DNA of 64,000 nucleotides from an uncultured Alistipes sp. (GCA_944320985.1 CALUJN010000002.1:1-64000); one strand, 5' to 3'. Numbered from the stretch's first letter, positions 36,785 through 45,933 are shown. A program made the numbers and translations. Notes: generated by a model not told the origin, from the letters alone.

Positions 36785-37650
36785 ACCGGTTCAAAAAAAT
36801 AAAGTCCTGGTGGCACGGATTCTTCCGTAAAAGAAGATTCAACGTGCTGAATGCCACGGACCTCTCCGAAGAGTGGCACATGCATATCTCCCCGGCAAGC
36901 TTATGCGCCGGGGCCATCGCCTTTCTGCTCCTGCTCTTCATCATCACCCTCTCGCTCGTGGCCTACACCCCCGTGCTCGAATTCCTCCCCGGATACCGGA
37001 CCGAGGCCGACCGCTCGCGCGAAAGCCTCATCCAGAACATCATCCGACTCGACTCGATGGAGCGTATCATGAACGACATGATGACCTACAACGAGAACAT
37101 CGCCCTGATCATGGAGGGAAGAACGCCCGTATCCCGTGTCCTGGCACCCTCGGATTCCGCCCGCATCTCCAAACGAATCGTCCTGCCCTCACGCGAAGAC
37201 TCCCTGCTCCGGACCCAGATGGAGGGGGACGGAGAGTACGCTCTCTCGGGACAGAATGCCGGTTCCCGACGCCAGGTCCGCGAAGCCATCGAACTCGCTT
37301 CACCCGTCGAGGGAATCATCACCGAACATTTCGATCTCAAGCAGGGGTGCTACGGCGTCAAGATCGCCGCTTCAGCGGCCGACCGGATCGCCTCGGTAGA
37401 CAGCGGAACCGTCATCCAGAGCCTCTGGACCCCCGAAAACGGATACATCATCGCGATCCAGCACCCCGGAAATCTCGTCTCCATCTACCGGAATCTCTCC
37501 CAATCCCTCGTCACAACTGGACAGACCGTCCGTGCCGGTGAGCAGATCGCATACAACGCCGAAGCCGAAAACGGCGAGGTGAAACTCTTCGAATTCGAAC
37601 TCTGGAACAACGGAAAACCCGTCGATCCCGAACGATATATCGTCTTCTGA
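36781..37650 (+). CDS. degenerate M23 (LytM-fold) peptidase-like membrane protein
   Basis: A 289-residue protein with an inner-membrane helix at 43-62, a helical region to about 115, and a C-terminal LytM/M23 fold (residues about 172-289). All four zinc ligands are replaced: HxxxD is CYGVK (C190, K194) and HxH is LFE (L269, E271); the HxxxS loop reads YRNLS. Like EnvC or NlpD, it would activate or position a real amidase or scaffold rather than cleave. It heads the operon with dxr and rseP, a conserved Bacteroidetes arrangement. Confidence 0.85.
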   Translation: MNRFKKIKSWWHGFFRKRRFNVLNATDLSEEWHMHISPASLCAGAIAFLLLLFIITLSLVAYTPVLEFLPGYRTEADRSRESLIQNIIRLDSMERIMNDMMTYNENIALIMEGRTPVSRVLAPSDSARISKRIVLPSREDSLLRTQMEGDGEYALSGQNAGSRRQVREAIELASPVEGIITEHFDLKQGCYGVKIAASAADRIASVDSGTVIQSLWTPENGYIIAIQHPGNLVSIYRNLSQSLVTTGQTVRAGEQIAYNAEAENGEVKLFEFELWNNGKPVDPERYIVF

Positions 37651-37658
37651 CCCCACGC

Positions 37659-38837
37659 ATGAAACAACGTCTCGCCATCCTCGGATCCACCGGATCAATC
37701 GGTGTCCAAACGCTCGATATCGCGCGCGAAAACCCCGACCGCTTCGAAGTCCGGATTCTTACGGCAAACCGCAACTGGGAAAAACTCGCCCGGCAGGCCC
37801 GGGAATTCGACGCCGATACGGTGGTCATTGCCGACAAAAGCTGTTACGAACCCCTGTGCAAGGCCCTCGAAGGTACCGACACGAAGATCTATGCCGGAGA
37901 GGAGGCCGTGGCGCAGGTCGCAGCCGGTGGCGACTCCGATGTGGTGGTGAACGCCCTGGTCGGGTATGCCGGACTCGCTCCGACCGTCGCGGCCATCGAG
38001 GCCCGCAAGAAAATCGCACTGGCAAACAAGGAGTCGCTGGTCGTCGGCGGAGCCTGTGTCATGCCCCTGGCGCGCGAACGAAGGGCTCCCGTCATTCCGA
38101 TCGACTCGGAACATTCGGCCATCTTCCAGTGTCTGATCGGAGAACGCGCCCCGGTCCGCCGGCTCATCATCACCTGCAGCGGCGGCGCTTTCCGCGATCT
38201 GAAGCGGGAGGAGCTGCAATACGTCTCCGTAGAACAGGCCCTCCACCACCCTCAATGGAACATGGGGGCGAAAATCACGATCGACTCCTCGACGCTCGTC
38301 AACAAGGGTTTCGAGGTGATCGAGGCCCACTGGCTCTTCGGTACGCCCCCCGAGCGGATCTCGGTGGTGATGCACCCTCAGTCGATCGTACACTCGATGG
38401 TCGAGTTCGAGGACGGGGCCATCAAGGCCCAGTTGGGATCCCCCGACATGCGTACGCCGATCAGCTTCGCGTTGATGTTCCCGGACCGGGCAAAACGTCC
38501 CGGACCGGTATTCAGCTTCACGGAACACCCCCAGTTGACCTTTGCGGAGGTCGACCACGAAAAATACCCCGCACTCGGAATCGCCTACGAATGTCTGCGG
38601 CGAGGAGGTACGGCCGCCTGCACGATGAACGCCGCAAACGAGGTCGCCGTCGCAGCCTTCCTCGCCCGGAAATGTCCCTGGCTTGATATCGTACGCACGA
38701 TCGAACATGCGCTCGAAAAGGCCTCGTTCGTTGCCCGGCCCTCGCTCGACGATTTCGCGCGGGCCGATGCCGAAGCACGACGCCTCGCCGCGGAGTTCCT
38801 GCATGTCAGGGTGCCGGAAGAGGCCGTAAAGGGATAA
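37659..38837 (+). CDS. dxr: 1-deoxy-D-xylulose-5-phosphate reductoisomerase
   Basis: A 392-residue NADPH-dependent enzyme of the MEP isoprenoid pathway. NADPH motif ILGSTGSIGVQTLD, active-site ANKESLVVGG, metal-binding IDSEHSAIFQ and C-terminal NAANEVAVAAFL are intact. Length matches the family. 8 bp after the M23-like gene; rseP follows after 95 bp. Confidence 0.98.
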   Translation: MKQRLAILGSTGSIGVQTLDIARENPDRFEVRILTANRNWEKLARQAREFDADTVVIADKSCYEPLCKALEGTDTKIYAGEEAVAQVAAGGDSDVVVNALVGYAGLAPTVAAIEARKKIALANKESLVVGGACVMPLARERRAPVIPIDSEHSAIFQCLIGERAPVRRLIITCSGGAFRDLKREELQYVSVEQALHHPQWNMGAKITIDSSTLVNKGFEVIEAHWLFGTPPERISVVMHPQSIVHSMVEFEDGAIKAQLGSPDMRTPISFALMFPDRAKRPGPVFSFTEHPQLTFAEVDHEKYPALGIAYECLRRGGTAACTMNAANEVAVAAFLARKCPWLDIVRTIEHALEKASFVARPSLDDFARADAEARRLAAEFLHVRVPEEAVKG

Positions 38838-38932
38838 CCCGGCAAAACGGAAAACACGTAAGGACACAGCCCTGAAAGCAGACCGCTTCAGACCGAATAA
38901 CGAACAACAGCTCACCGATCAACACCGAAACA

Positions 38933-40246
38933 ATGGAAATATTTATCAAAATCATTCAGTTCTTCCTCTGCTTCACGATCCTCGTCGGGATTCACGAACT
39001 CGGACATTTCCTTATGGCCCGCCTCTTCCGTATCCGCGTCGAGAAGTTCTACATCTTTTTCGACATCGGATTCTCGATCTTCAAGTTCCGCCGCGGCGAA
39101 ACCGAATACGGCCTGGGCTGGCTGCCCCTGGGCGGATACTGCAAGATCGCCGGCATGATCGACGAATCGATGGACAAAGGGTATCAGAACCAGGCCGTAC
39201 AACCCTGGGAGTTCCGCGCAAAACCTGCCTGGCAGCGCTTCCTGGTGATGATCGCCGGTGTGGTGATGAATCTCCTGCTCGCCGTGGCGATCTACATCGG
39301 AATCAGCTACACCTGGGGGTCGACCTACCTCTCGAATGAAGACGTCAAGTGGGGATACAATTTCAACGAGGCCGGGCACCGTCTCGGATTCCGGGACGGA
39401 GACCGCATCCTGACGGTCGACGGGCAGCCGATCGAAAAATACACCGACATTCTCAATGCCCTGATCATCACCGATGCGGACCGCAAGGTTGTCGTCGAGC
39501 GGGACGGACAACCGGTCGAACTCCTCCTTCCGTTCGACGAGCTGATCGCCGTCCGTCAGAACAAAGGCTATGAGAACCTGCTCGTCCCACGTCAACCGTT
39601 CGTCATCGACAGCGTGGCGGCCCCGCACCTCACCATGCTGCAACCCGGCGACGAGATCGTCGGCATCGACAAACTCGCCGGGGTCGAGTTCCCTGCCTAC
39701 AGGCAGTACATCCAGGCTCACGCCGGAGACTCCGTACAGCTGCACGTCCTGCGCGGAGGCGTCAACCTCCCGGTCTTCTCCGTCCCCGTCTCCGAAGAGG
39801 GCGCCCTCGGCGTCGTCTGCAAGGCATTCCCGCTCCGCACCCAGACGTACACCTTCTGGCAGGCAATCCCCGCCGGAATCCACAAGGCCGGCGAAGTCCT
39901 CGCCTCCTACTGGCAGCAGCTGAAGATGATCGTACAGCCCAAGACCAAAATGTACGAGGAGCTCGGCGGATTCATCGCCATCGGCAGCATATTTCCTTCG
40001 ACGTGGGACTGGCAGAGCTTCTGGCTGACGGCAGCCTTCCTCTCGATCATCCTCGCCGTGATGAACATCATCCCCATCCCGGGGCTGGACGGCGGGCACG
40101 CCATCTTCACCTTCTGGGAGATGATCACGGGACGCAAGGTCAGCGACAAGGTTCTCGAGGCAGCACAGTACGTGGGGCTGGTCATCATTCTCATGTTGCT
40201 GCTCTATGCCAACGGAAACGACATCTACCGATTCTTCATCAAATAA
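38933..40246 (+). CDS. rseP: site-2 intramembrane zinc protease RseP
   Basis: A 437-residue multi-pass membrane protease. Zinc site HELGH at 21-25 in the first helix, the LDGGHAIF motif with the third metal ligand near residue 384, and two PDZ domains between (about 120-290). In E. coli RseP cleaves anti-sigma factor RseA and signal-peptide remnants; in Bacteroidetes the partners are not fixed. Downstream of dxr as in many genomes. Confidence 0.96.
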   Translation: MEIFIKIIQFFLCFTILVGIHELGHFLMARLFRIRVEKFYIFFDIGFSIFKFRRGETEYGLGWLPLGGYCKIAGMIDESMDKGYQNQAVQPWEFRAKPAWQRFLVMIAGVVMNLLLAVAIYIGISYTWGSTYLSNEDVKWGYNFNEAGHRLGFRDGDRILTVDGQPIEKYTDILNALIITDADRKVVVERDGQPVELLLPFDELIAVRQNKGYENLLVPRQPFVIDSVAAPHLTMLQPGDEIVGIDKLAGVEFPAYRQYIQAHAGDSVQLHVLRGGVNLPVFSVPVSEEGALGVVCKAFPLRTQTYTFWQAIPAGIHKAGEVLASYWQQLKMIVQPKTKMYEELGGFIAIGSIFPSTWDWQSFWLTAAFLSIILAVMNIIPIPGLDGGHAIFTFWEMITGRKVSDKVLEAAQYVGLVIILMLLLYANGNDIYRFFIK

Positions 40247-40259
40247 ACTGCAGACGGGC

Positions 40260-40826
40260 ATGACCGAGGTGGAAAAAATGATGGCCGGCGAGTTGTACGA
40301 CTACAGCGACCCTGAAGCCCTGGAACTCAACATACAGGCCCACGAACGGCTCGAAAAACTCAATACGGCACGCTACCGTGATACGGAGGGATATCGGAAC
40401 GCCCTGCGGGAGCTGATCCCCGGATTCCCCGATTCGAGTTTCCTGATCACGCCCTTCTTCTGCGACTTCGGATTCCGAACACGCATCGGAGAGGGGGTGG
40501 TCATCAACTACAACTGCACGTTCCTCGACGGCGGAGGCATCTCCATCGGAGACCACACGCTCATCGGGCCCAACTGCCAGCTCCTTACGCCCCACCACCC
40601 GATGGATTACCGCGAACGACGCAAACCCATCGAAACGGGAAAGGCCATCCGAATCGGAAACGACTGCTGGCTCGGAGGCGGGGTGATCGTCTGCCCCGGA
40701 GTGACGATCGGAGACCGCTGCATCATCGCAGCCGGAAGCGTCGTGACTCGCGACATCCCGGACGACTCGCTGGCGGCCGGGAATCCCGCCGTCGTCAAAC
40801 GCAAACTCAACGACCATGAACGCTGA
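40260..40826 (+). CDS. maltose/galactoside O-acetyltransferase-like protein
   Basis: A 188-residue left-handed beta-helix acetyltransferase. The start at 40260 (MTEVEKMMAGELYDYSDPE) is chosen as the family N-terminus; an earlier in-frame ATG lies inside rseP. Maltose-acetyltransferase N-terminal region (EKMMAGELYD) is followed by hexapeptide repeats with the catalytic His in TPHHPMDYRER and a C-terminal ITIGDRCIIAAGSVV coil. Substrate unknown. It overlaps the next gene by 11 nt. Confidence 0.93.
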   Translation: MTEVEKMMAGELYDYSDPEALELNIQAHERLEKLNTARYRDTEGYRNALRELIPGFPDSSFLITPFFCDFGFRTRIGEGVVINYNCTFLDGGGISIGDHTLIGPNCQLLTPHHPMDYRERRKPIETGKAIRIGNDCWLGGGVIVCPGVTIGDRCIIAAGSVVTRDIPDDSLAAGNPAVVKRKLNDHER

Positions 40827-41448
40827 ACAGATCCAGGAGTGCGCCCAGGCGCTTCGGCAACATCACTTCGATACGCAAATCGTCACATCGACACAGGAGG
40901 CGTTCGAATGCATGAAGCGCGTCATTGAGGCCGAAGCCCCGAAGATCGTCTCATTCGGGGACTCGATGACCATGCGCGAAACCGGGATCATCGAGTGGCT
41001 GCGCGAAAACGGAGACTGGACGTTGCTCGACGGGTTTGATGCCTCGATGCCGCGCCCCGAACGCCTCGAAATCCGACGGCAGGCCCTGATGTCCGACCTC
41101 TTCATCACGGGAATCAACGCCTTGACACGCGAGGGGTCGCTCCACTGGCTCGATATGGTCGGGAACCGCATCGCACCCGTGGCCTTCGGTCCCCGCAAGG
41201 TGATTCTCGTCGCCGGATGCAACAAGATCGTCGCAAACCGCGACGAAGCCGAAGAGCGCATCCGACGCATCGCAGCTCCCCGAAACATCGCCCGACACCC
41301 CGGATTCCGCACGCCGTGTGCCAAAACCGGTGTCTGCATGGACTGCAACGCCCCGGACCGGATCTGCAACACCCGCATGGAGATGTTGCGATGTCATCCC
41401 GCAGGGCGCATTCTCGTCATTCTGATCAATCAGGAACTCGGATTATGA
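40816..41448 (+). CDS. LUD-domain protein
   Basis: A 210-residue cytoplasmic protein of the LUD (lactate-utilisation) superfamily, single-domain type, with FGDSMTMRETGIIEWL, ITGINALTREGSLHWLDMVGNR and a four-Cys tail (C in PCAKTGVCMDCNAPDRIC) that could bind Zn or an Fe-S cluster. LutC-like members assist redox metabolism; this stand-alone form has no LutA/LutB partner here. Overlaps both neighbours by a few nt, so it is translationally coupled. Confidence 0.85.
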   Translation: MNAEQIQECAQALRQHHFDTQIVTSTQEAFECMKRVIEAEAPKIVSFGDSMTMRETGIIEWLRENGDWTLLDGFDASMPRPERLEIRRQALMSDLFITGINALTREGSLHWLDMVGNRIAPVAFGPRKVILVAGCNKIVANRDEAEERIRRIAAPRNIARHPGFRTPCAKTGVCMDCNAPDRICNTRMEMLRCHPAGRILVILINQELGL

Positions 41449-42119
41449 AACAATTCCTCGCTTCGCTGCTGCTGGCAGCACTCTTCCTCGCCGGAGGATG
41501 CGGCGACGACTCGGAGGTCTTCTACTCGATCTCCTACCCCATCGTGCAGATCGGGGCCGATGTCATCCTCGAATCCGAACCCGAAGAGCCCTCAACCGGC
41601 GAAGAGTCCGGATCGGAAGGATCGCAGGACGGCTCCTCGGAAGAGGATACGGCAGGCAATGATGCTTCCGACGGCGCAGTAACCGGCTCCGAAGGTTCCG
41701 ATGGTTCCGATAGTTCCAGCGGGTCCGACGGCTCCGACGGTTCCGACGGCGAAGAGTCGGCCGTCGATCCGCTGATCGCACAGATCCAGGCCGAAGTGGC
41801 CGCCGAGGCACCCGTACAGCCCGGAGGTTATTATACACTCGACTTTACGGCCTACAACTGCGGGCCGCTCACGGTCGATACCGCCACGGATTCCGGCGTG
41901 ACGCAGGGGGCTTTCATCAAGGAGCCCGGAGCCTCGCAGATCACCATTCTCTACCTGAACCAAGTCTACGAATATACGATCTCCTCGTACACCGATACGG
42001 AGGGGCTGCGCAAAGTGATGCTGACGCTCGACCTGACCGAAGAGTTCCAGAAGCGCTACCCCGAAGCCGCCATTACGAAGGTCGTACGAAACGAATACAC
42101 GTCGACGCCCACATACTGA
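41445..42119 (+). CDS. lipoprotein with Asp/Ser/Gly-rich linker
   Basis: A 224-residue lipoprotein with signal and lipobox LAGGC (C19). Start ATG at 41445 overlaps the upstream stop (ATGA). An acidic, low-complexity linker rich in GSDGSDSS-type repeats (about residues 45-100) separates the N-terminus from a C-terminal beta domain ending in YTSTPTY. I do not recognise the family. It sits between the LUD gene and radA. Confidence 0.75.
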   Translation: MKQFLASLLLAALFLAGGCGDDSEVFYSISYPIVQIGADVILESEPEEPSTGEESGSEGSQDGSSEEDTAGNDASDGAVTGSEGSDGSDSSSGSDGSDGSDGEESAVDPLIAQIQAEVAAEAPVQPGGYYTLDFTAYNCGPLTVDTATDSGVTQGAFIKEPGASQITILYLNQVYEYTISSYTDTEGLRKVMLTLDLTEEFQKRYPEAAITKVVRNEYTSTPTY

Positions 42120-42126
42120 TTCTGCC

Positions 42127-43497
42127 ATGGTCGCCAAGGTCAAAAAAGCCTATTTCTGCAAAAACTGCGGTTTCGAAGCCCCGAAATGGCTCGGGAAATG
42201 CCCCTCGTGCGGCGAGTGGAACACCTTCTCGGAGGAGATCATCGCTCGGGAAAGCGGTCCGGCAGCTACGGCGGCGGCAGGTGCCCTCCCCGTATCGAAG
42301 CCCCAGCGCGTCGCCGAGATCCGCGAAAGCGAACACCGAAGGATCGACCTCGGAAACCCCGAGGTCAACCGCGTCCTGGGCGGAGGAATGGTCCCCGGCT
42401 CGCTCATCCTGCTGGGCGGAGAGCCCGGAATCGGTAAATCGACCCTCTCGCTGCAGATCGCCCTGGCGGCAAACGGTCTGAAAACCCTTTACGTCTCGGG
42501 TGAAGAGTCCGCAGAACAGATCAAGATGAGGGCCCTGCGCATCGGGGTCGGGAACGACGAGTGTCTGATCTATCCCGAAACGCTGCTCGAAAACATCATC
42601 GCCCGAATCGCCGAACAAAAGCCCAATCTGGTGATCATCGACTCCATCCAGACCATCTACACCGAACTGCTCGACTCCTCGGCAGGCAGCGTCTCCCAGA
42701 TCCGCGAATGCGCCGCCTCGCTGCTCAAGTATGCCAAAACGACCGGCACGTCGATCTTCATCATCGGACACATCACCAAGGACGGTGCCATCGCAGGGCC
42801 CAAGATCCTTGAACACATCGTCGATGTCGTCCTGCAGTTCGAGGGCGACAGCAACAACGTCTACCGCATCCTGCGCGGCATCAAGAACCGATTCGGCGCC
42901 ACGTTCGAAATCGGGGTCTTCGAAATGCTCGAAGAGGGACTCCGAGGCGTCGACAACCCCTCGGAGATCCTCCTGACACATTACGAGGAGCCGCTCTCGG
43001 GAATTGCCGTGGGGGCTTCGGCCGATGGCGTAAGGCCCTATCTGATCGAGGTCCAGGCCCTCGTAAGCGGCGCGGCATACGGTACCCCGCAGCGCTCGTC
43101 GACCGGATACGACGCCCGCCGCATGAACATGTTGCTCGCCGTACTCGAAAAACGTGTCGGAATGAAGATGTTTCAGAAGGATGTCTTCCTGAATTTCGCC
43201 GGAGGTTTCAAGGTCGCAGATCCCGGGCTGGATCTTGCCGTCGTGGCCGCCGTCATCTCCTCGTACTACGACCGGCCCGTGGCCGAAAGGGTCTGCTGTG
43301 CCGGAGAGATCGGACTCTCGGGAGAGGTAAGGCCCGCTCCCCGCACCGAACAGCGGATCAGCGAGGCCGCAAGACTCGGATTCCGACGTATCGTCGTCTC
43401 GGCCTATCTGCCCAAGGGAACCAAACAGCCCAAGGGAATCGAAATCGTCCGCATCAGCAGCATAGATCAACTCCCCAAGGCGCTCTTCGTGGAATAG
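42127..43497 (+). CDS. radA: DNA repair protein RadA
   Basis: A 456-residue RecA-like branch-migration helicase. It has a C4 zinc finger (CKNCGFEAPKWLGKCPSCGEW), Walker A GEPGIGKST, KNRFG motif (KNRFGATFE) and a C-terminal Lon-protease-like domain with the catalytic Ser absent. Complete and typical. Confidence 0.98.
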   Translation: MVAKVKKAYFCKNCGFEAPKWLGKCPSCGEWNTFSEEIIARESGPAATAAAGALPVSKPQRVAEIRESEHRRIDLGNPEVNRVLGGGMVPGSLILLGGEPGIGKSTLSLQIALAANGLKTLYVSGEESAEQIKMRALRIGVGNDECLIYPETLLENIIARIAEQKPNLVIIDSIQTIYTELLDSSAGSVSQIRECAASLLKYAKTTGTSIFIIGHITKDGAIAGPKILEHIVDVVLQFEGDSNNVYRILRGIKNRFGATFEIGVFEMLEEGLRGVDNPSEILLTHYEEPLSGIAVGASADGVRPYLIEVQALVSGAAYGTPQRSSTGYDARRMNMLLAVLEKRVGMKMFQKDVFLNFAGGFKVADPGLDLAVVAAVISSYYDRPVAERVCCAGEIGLSGEVRPAPRTEQRISEAARLGFRRIVVSAYLPKGTKQPKGIEIVRISSIDQLPKALFVE

Positions 43498-43555
43498 AAC
43501 CCAGAAAAGCCCGCGATGGAACGGTATTTGCTCTTTTCCCGGAAAAACGGAAACG

Positions 43556-44524
43556 ATGCAAAAGAGAATTGCCGTATTGGGTGGTGTGGGGTTCATCGGA
43601 ACCCATCTGTGTCTGAGACTCATCGGGGAGGGCCACACGGTCTACTGCGTGGACATACGCGACAAGGCCTGTTCGCCTCTTCTGCGGCAGGTGGCCCAGC
43701 ATCCCCGTTTCCGATACGTCCGGCATAACATCACCTCCCCGTTCAGCATCCGCTGCGACGAAATATACAACCTCGCGGCGCCCTCCTGCGTAAGATACAG
43801 CGAAGCGCTCCCGGTCGAAACGCTCAAGGTCTGCATGCTCGGGGCCATCAACGCCCTCGATGTCGCCCGCAGCGGCCATGCTCGGCTCCTCTATGCCTCC
43901 TCCGGGAACATTTACGGTCCCGTCTACAGCGACGCCGCATACTCCGCGGCCGAAGCCTGCTCCACACGCCGCATCCTCGCCGAAGGCAAACGAGCCGCCG
44001 AAGCCCTGCATCGGGCCTATCAGTCCGAATTCGGCGTCGATGCCCGCATCGCACGCATCTACAACACATACGGATTCGGTGCCGATCCGATGGATCAGCG
44101 CGTCGTCATGAAGATGATCGTCGCAGCGCTGCTCGGAAAGGAGATCGTCGTAAACGGAAGCGGCGAGCAGCTGCGCACGTTCTGCTGGGTGGAGGATCTC
44201 GTCGACGGGCTGATCCGGCTCATGGAGGCCCCGAGGCTCGAAAACGTCCGGACCGTAAACCTCGGAAGCAGCCACGAAATAGCCATCCGGGCTCTGGCAG
44301 AAAAGATCGTCGAAATGACCGGAAGCAAGTCCCAGATCGTCCATACCGAGGCACGCATCGACGACGTGAGACGCCGTACCCCCGACCTCTCGGCCGCACG
44401 CCGCGATCTGGAATGGATGCCCCACACCCCTCTGGCCGAAGGGTTGCAACGAACGATCGACTACGCGGAGAGGCTCCTCGCAGAAAAACAACAGACCCGC
44501 ATCTCCTGGGCCGAAATGATCTGA
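43556..44524 (+). CDS. SDR nucleotide-sugar epimerase/decarboxylase-like protein, active site altered
   Basis: A 322-residue extended SDR with the Rossmann motif GGVGFIG (9-15). It resembles UDP-glucuronate decarboxylases and epimerases, but the active site is changed. The YxxxK tyrosine is Leu (L141, with K145 kept), and the usual Thr-Ser-Glu of UDP-xylose synthases reads Ser116-Gly117-Asn118. Substrate-side motifs such as IYNTYGFGADPMD and LRTFCWVEDLVDGLI are intact. So it may be a pseudoenzyme, a sensor or an enzyme with another base. It lies between radA and a thioredoxin-like gene. Confidence 0.85.
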   Translation: MQKRIAVLGGVGFIGTHLCLRLIGEGHTVYCVDIRDKACSPLLRQVAQHPRFRYVRHNITSPFSIRCDEIYNLAAPSCVRYSEALPVETLKVCMLGAINALDVARSGHARLLYASSGNIYGPVYSDAAYSAAEACSTRRILAEGKRAAEALHRAYQSEFGVDARIARIYNTYGFGADPMDQRVVMKMIVAALLGKEIVVNGSGEQLRTFCWVEDLVDGLIRLMEAPRLENVRTVNLGSSHEIAIRALAEKIVEMTGSKSQIVHTEARIDDVRRRTPDLSAARRDLEWMPHTPLAEGLQRTIDYAERLLAEKQQTRISWAEMI

Positions 44525-44529
44525 TTGTC

Positions 44530-44862
44530 GTGTTCGCGGAAGAGTTTGAAAGGAGAATCTGGAGGGATGGTCTGATCTGCATCGACTTCCTGACCCTTTG
44601 GGATGCGGCATGCCGGGCGATGCGCCGGGAACTCGACCGTTTTCAACAGCAAAGGCTCGGGCGCGTGGAACTCTGCCACATCGATGTCGAAGACCGCAAT
44701 CTCGAACGGATCATCCGCCGATACGACATCGTATCGGTTCCTACGATCGCTTTCTTTCATCGTGGAGAGCTCCTCTGGCGGGAAACCGGGGTCCGGAATC
44801 TCGAACACCTCTTCAGAGTGCTCGACGAACTCGAAAAAAGAATACGGACCGGTCAATACTGA
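44530..44862 (+). CDS. thioredoxin-fold protein lacking the first active-site Cys
   Basis: A 110-residue thioredoxin-like protein. The GTG at 44530 is the only start after the epimerase stop that gives a thioredoxin-length product; the longer frame would begin inside the epimerase. Active-site WCGPC reads WDAAC (D25, C28), so the N-terminal nucleophilic Cys is lost. The cis-Pro loop SVPTIAFF is kept. It could be a chaperone-like, monothiol or scaffold protein. It overlaps the converging AlkD-like gene by 10 nt. Confidence 0.75.
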   Translation: MFAEEFERRIWRDGLICIDFLTLWDAACRAMRRELDRFQQQRLGRVELCHIDVEDRNLERIIRRYDIVSVPTIAFFHRGELLWRETGVRNLEHLFRVLDELEKRIRTGQY

Positions 44863-45515
44863 GGATCCAGACGCCAGGCAAGCTCCTCGTGGACGAAGTC
44901 TTCGGCAGGGAGTGAGCCCAGAGAACCGGCAGCATGGTGCACCAGCTGTCGGTTCTCTTCATTGAGGGATCCGACATGCACCAGTGCAGCAACGGCCCCA
45001 CGGGCCAGCAGCGAACTCTCGCGAAGTTGTGCGACGGCGGCACGGTGAACGGTTTCGATGATTTCCGGGATCCAGTCCGCACGGGGTTCCGCGGCCCGGG
45101 CCGCAGCCATCAGTGCCGCATACGACCGAAGCCAGTCGGCAGCAGGATCCGTCCAGCTGGCAAAGAGTTCCGGAAGCACGGACAACCGGCTCAACAGGGC
45201 AAAAGCACCCTCTTCGGCCATCTCGGAGTTGAGCAGTCCATCGCCCCAGAAGGCGAACTCTTCCGGCGTGACACGGTCCGGATCGGCGATATGGAAGGCC
45301 GCCAGGCGCAACTCACGGACATCCTGCAGGTAGAGATAGTGGGCAAAGGCGTGGTCCGTACCCTCGGCCCGGGCCAGGCGACGAAGCGTCGGAAGGCTCA
45401 CGCCGTAGTTCAGGCCGTAGGAGCGGCCGTAATAGCACATCGAATCGGCAACGGCGCCGTTCCGCTCCCGGCGGAAGGCGCCGAGCAAGGCGGTCATTCG
45501 CGAAGTAAAGTCCAT
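44853..45515 (-). CDS. DNA alkylation repair protein (AlkD-like HEAT repeat)
   Basis: A 220-residue all-helical protein with the AlkD family pattern: SYGLNYGVSLPTLRRLARAEG, then ELRLAAFHIADPDRV, each followed by HEAT-like helix pairs. Start at 45515 (MDFTSRMTALLGAF). AlkD-type proteins excise N3/N7-alkyl purines without base flipping. The upstream region is the 17-bp tandem array. Confidence 0.8.
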   Translation of the reverse strand: MDFTSRMTALLGAFRRERNGAVADSMCYYGRSYGLNYGVSLPTLRRLARAEGTDHAFAHYLYLQDVRELRLAAFHIADPDRVTPEEFAFWGDGLLNSEMAEEGAFALLSRLSVLPELFASWTDPAADWLRSYAALMAAARAAEPRADWIPEIIETVHRAAVAQLRESSLLARGAVAALVHVGSLNEENRQLVHHAAGSLGSLPAEDFVHEELAWRLDPQY

Positions 45516-45583
45516 CTGAAAATCGTTTTCTCGCCGTCTCCGGGCAACTCTCCGGATTCGCACATCTTCAAAGTCTCGGCATC

Positions 45584-45933
45584 CGGTTATCTGTGGAGTC
45601 CGGTCTTGTGCGGCACTCGGTGACGTGCGGTGTCCCGTCTTATACGGCACCCGCTCTCGTGCGGAACCCGGTTATCTGCGGAGCCCGGTTTTGTCCGATC
45701 CCTTCTCTTGTGCGGCCCCCTCTCCTATCCGGCCCCCTCTCCTGTGCCCTCGGTTATTGGCGGCACCCGCTCTCGTGCGGCGTCCGGCTATCTGCGGAGC
45801 CCGGTTTTGTCCGGCACCCTCTCCTATCCGGCACCCTCTCCTGCGCCCTCGGTTATTGGCGGCACCCTCTCTTATGCGGCCCCTCTCTTGTGCGGCCCCC
45901 GCTCTCGTGCGGCGTCCGGTTATTTGCGGCGCG
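45584..45933. repeat. 17-bp tandem repeat array, about 20 units
   Basis: About 20 imperfect 17-bp units, consensus CGGTTNTNTGCGGCACC, with two units shortened to 14 bp. Unit variants repeat in order (…CTCTCCTATCCGGC, CTCTCCTGTGCCCT, CGGTTATTGGCGGCACC…), so there is a higher-order period. There are no unique spacers. The array fills the gap between the alkylation-repair gene and DUF4831, and the DUF4831 stop lies inside the last unit. All frames translate to the same repetitive nonsense. Confidence 0.93.

Noticed and set aside
44413..44529. Earlier start for the thioredoxin-like gene
   Set aside because: It would lie inside the epimerase and add an Arg-rich non-family segment; GTG at 44530 gives the normal thioredoxin length.
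45584..45933. CRISPR array
   Set aside because: Units are contiguous, 17 bp and variable, with no unique spacers and no cas genes nearby.
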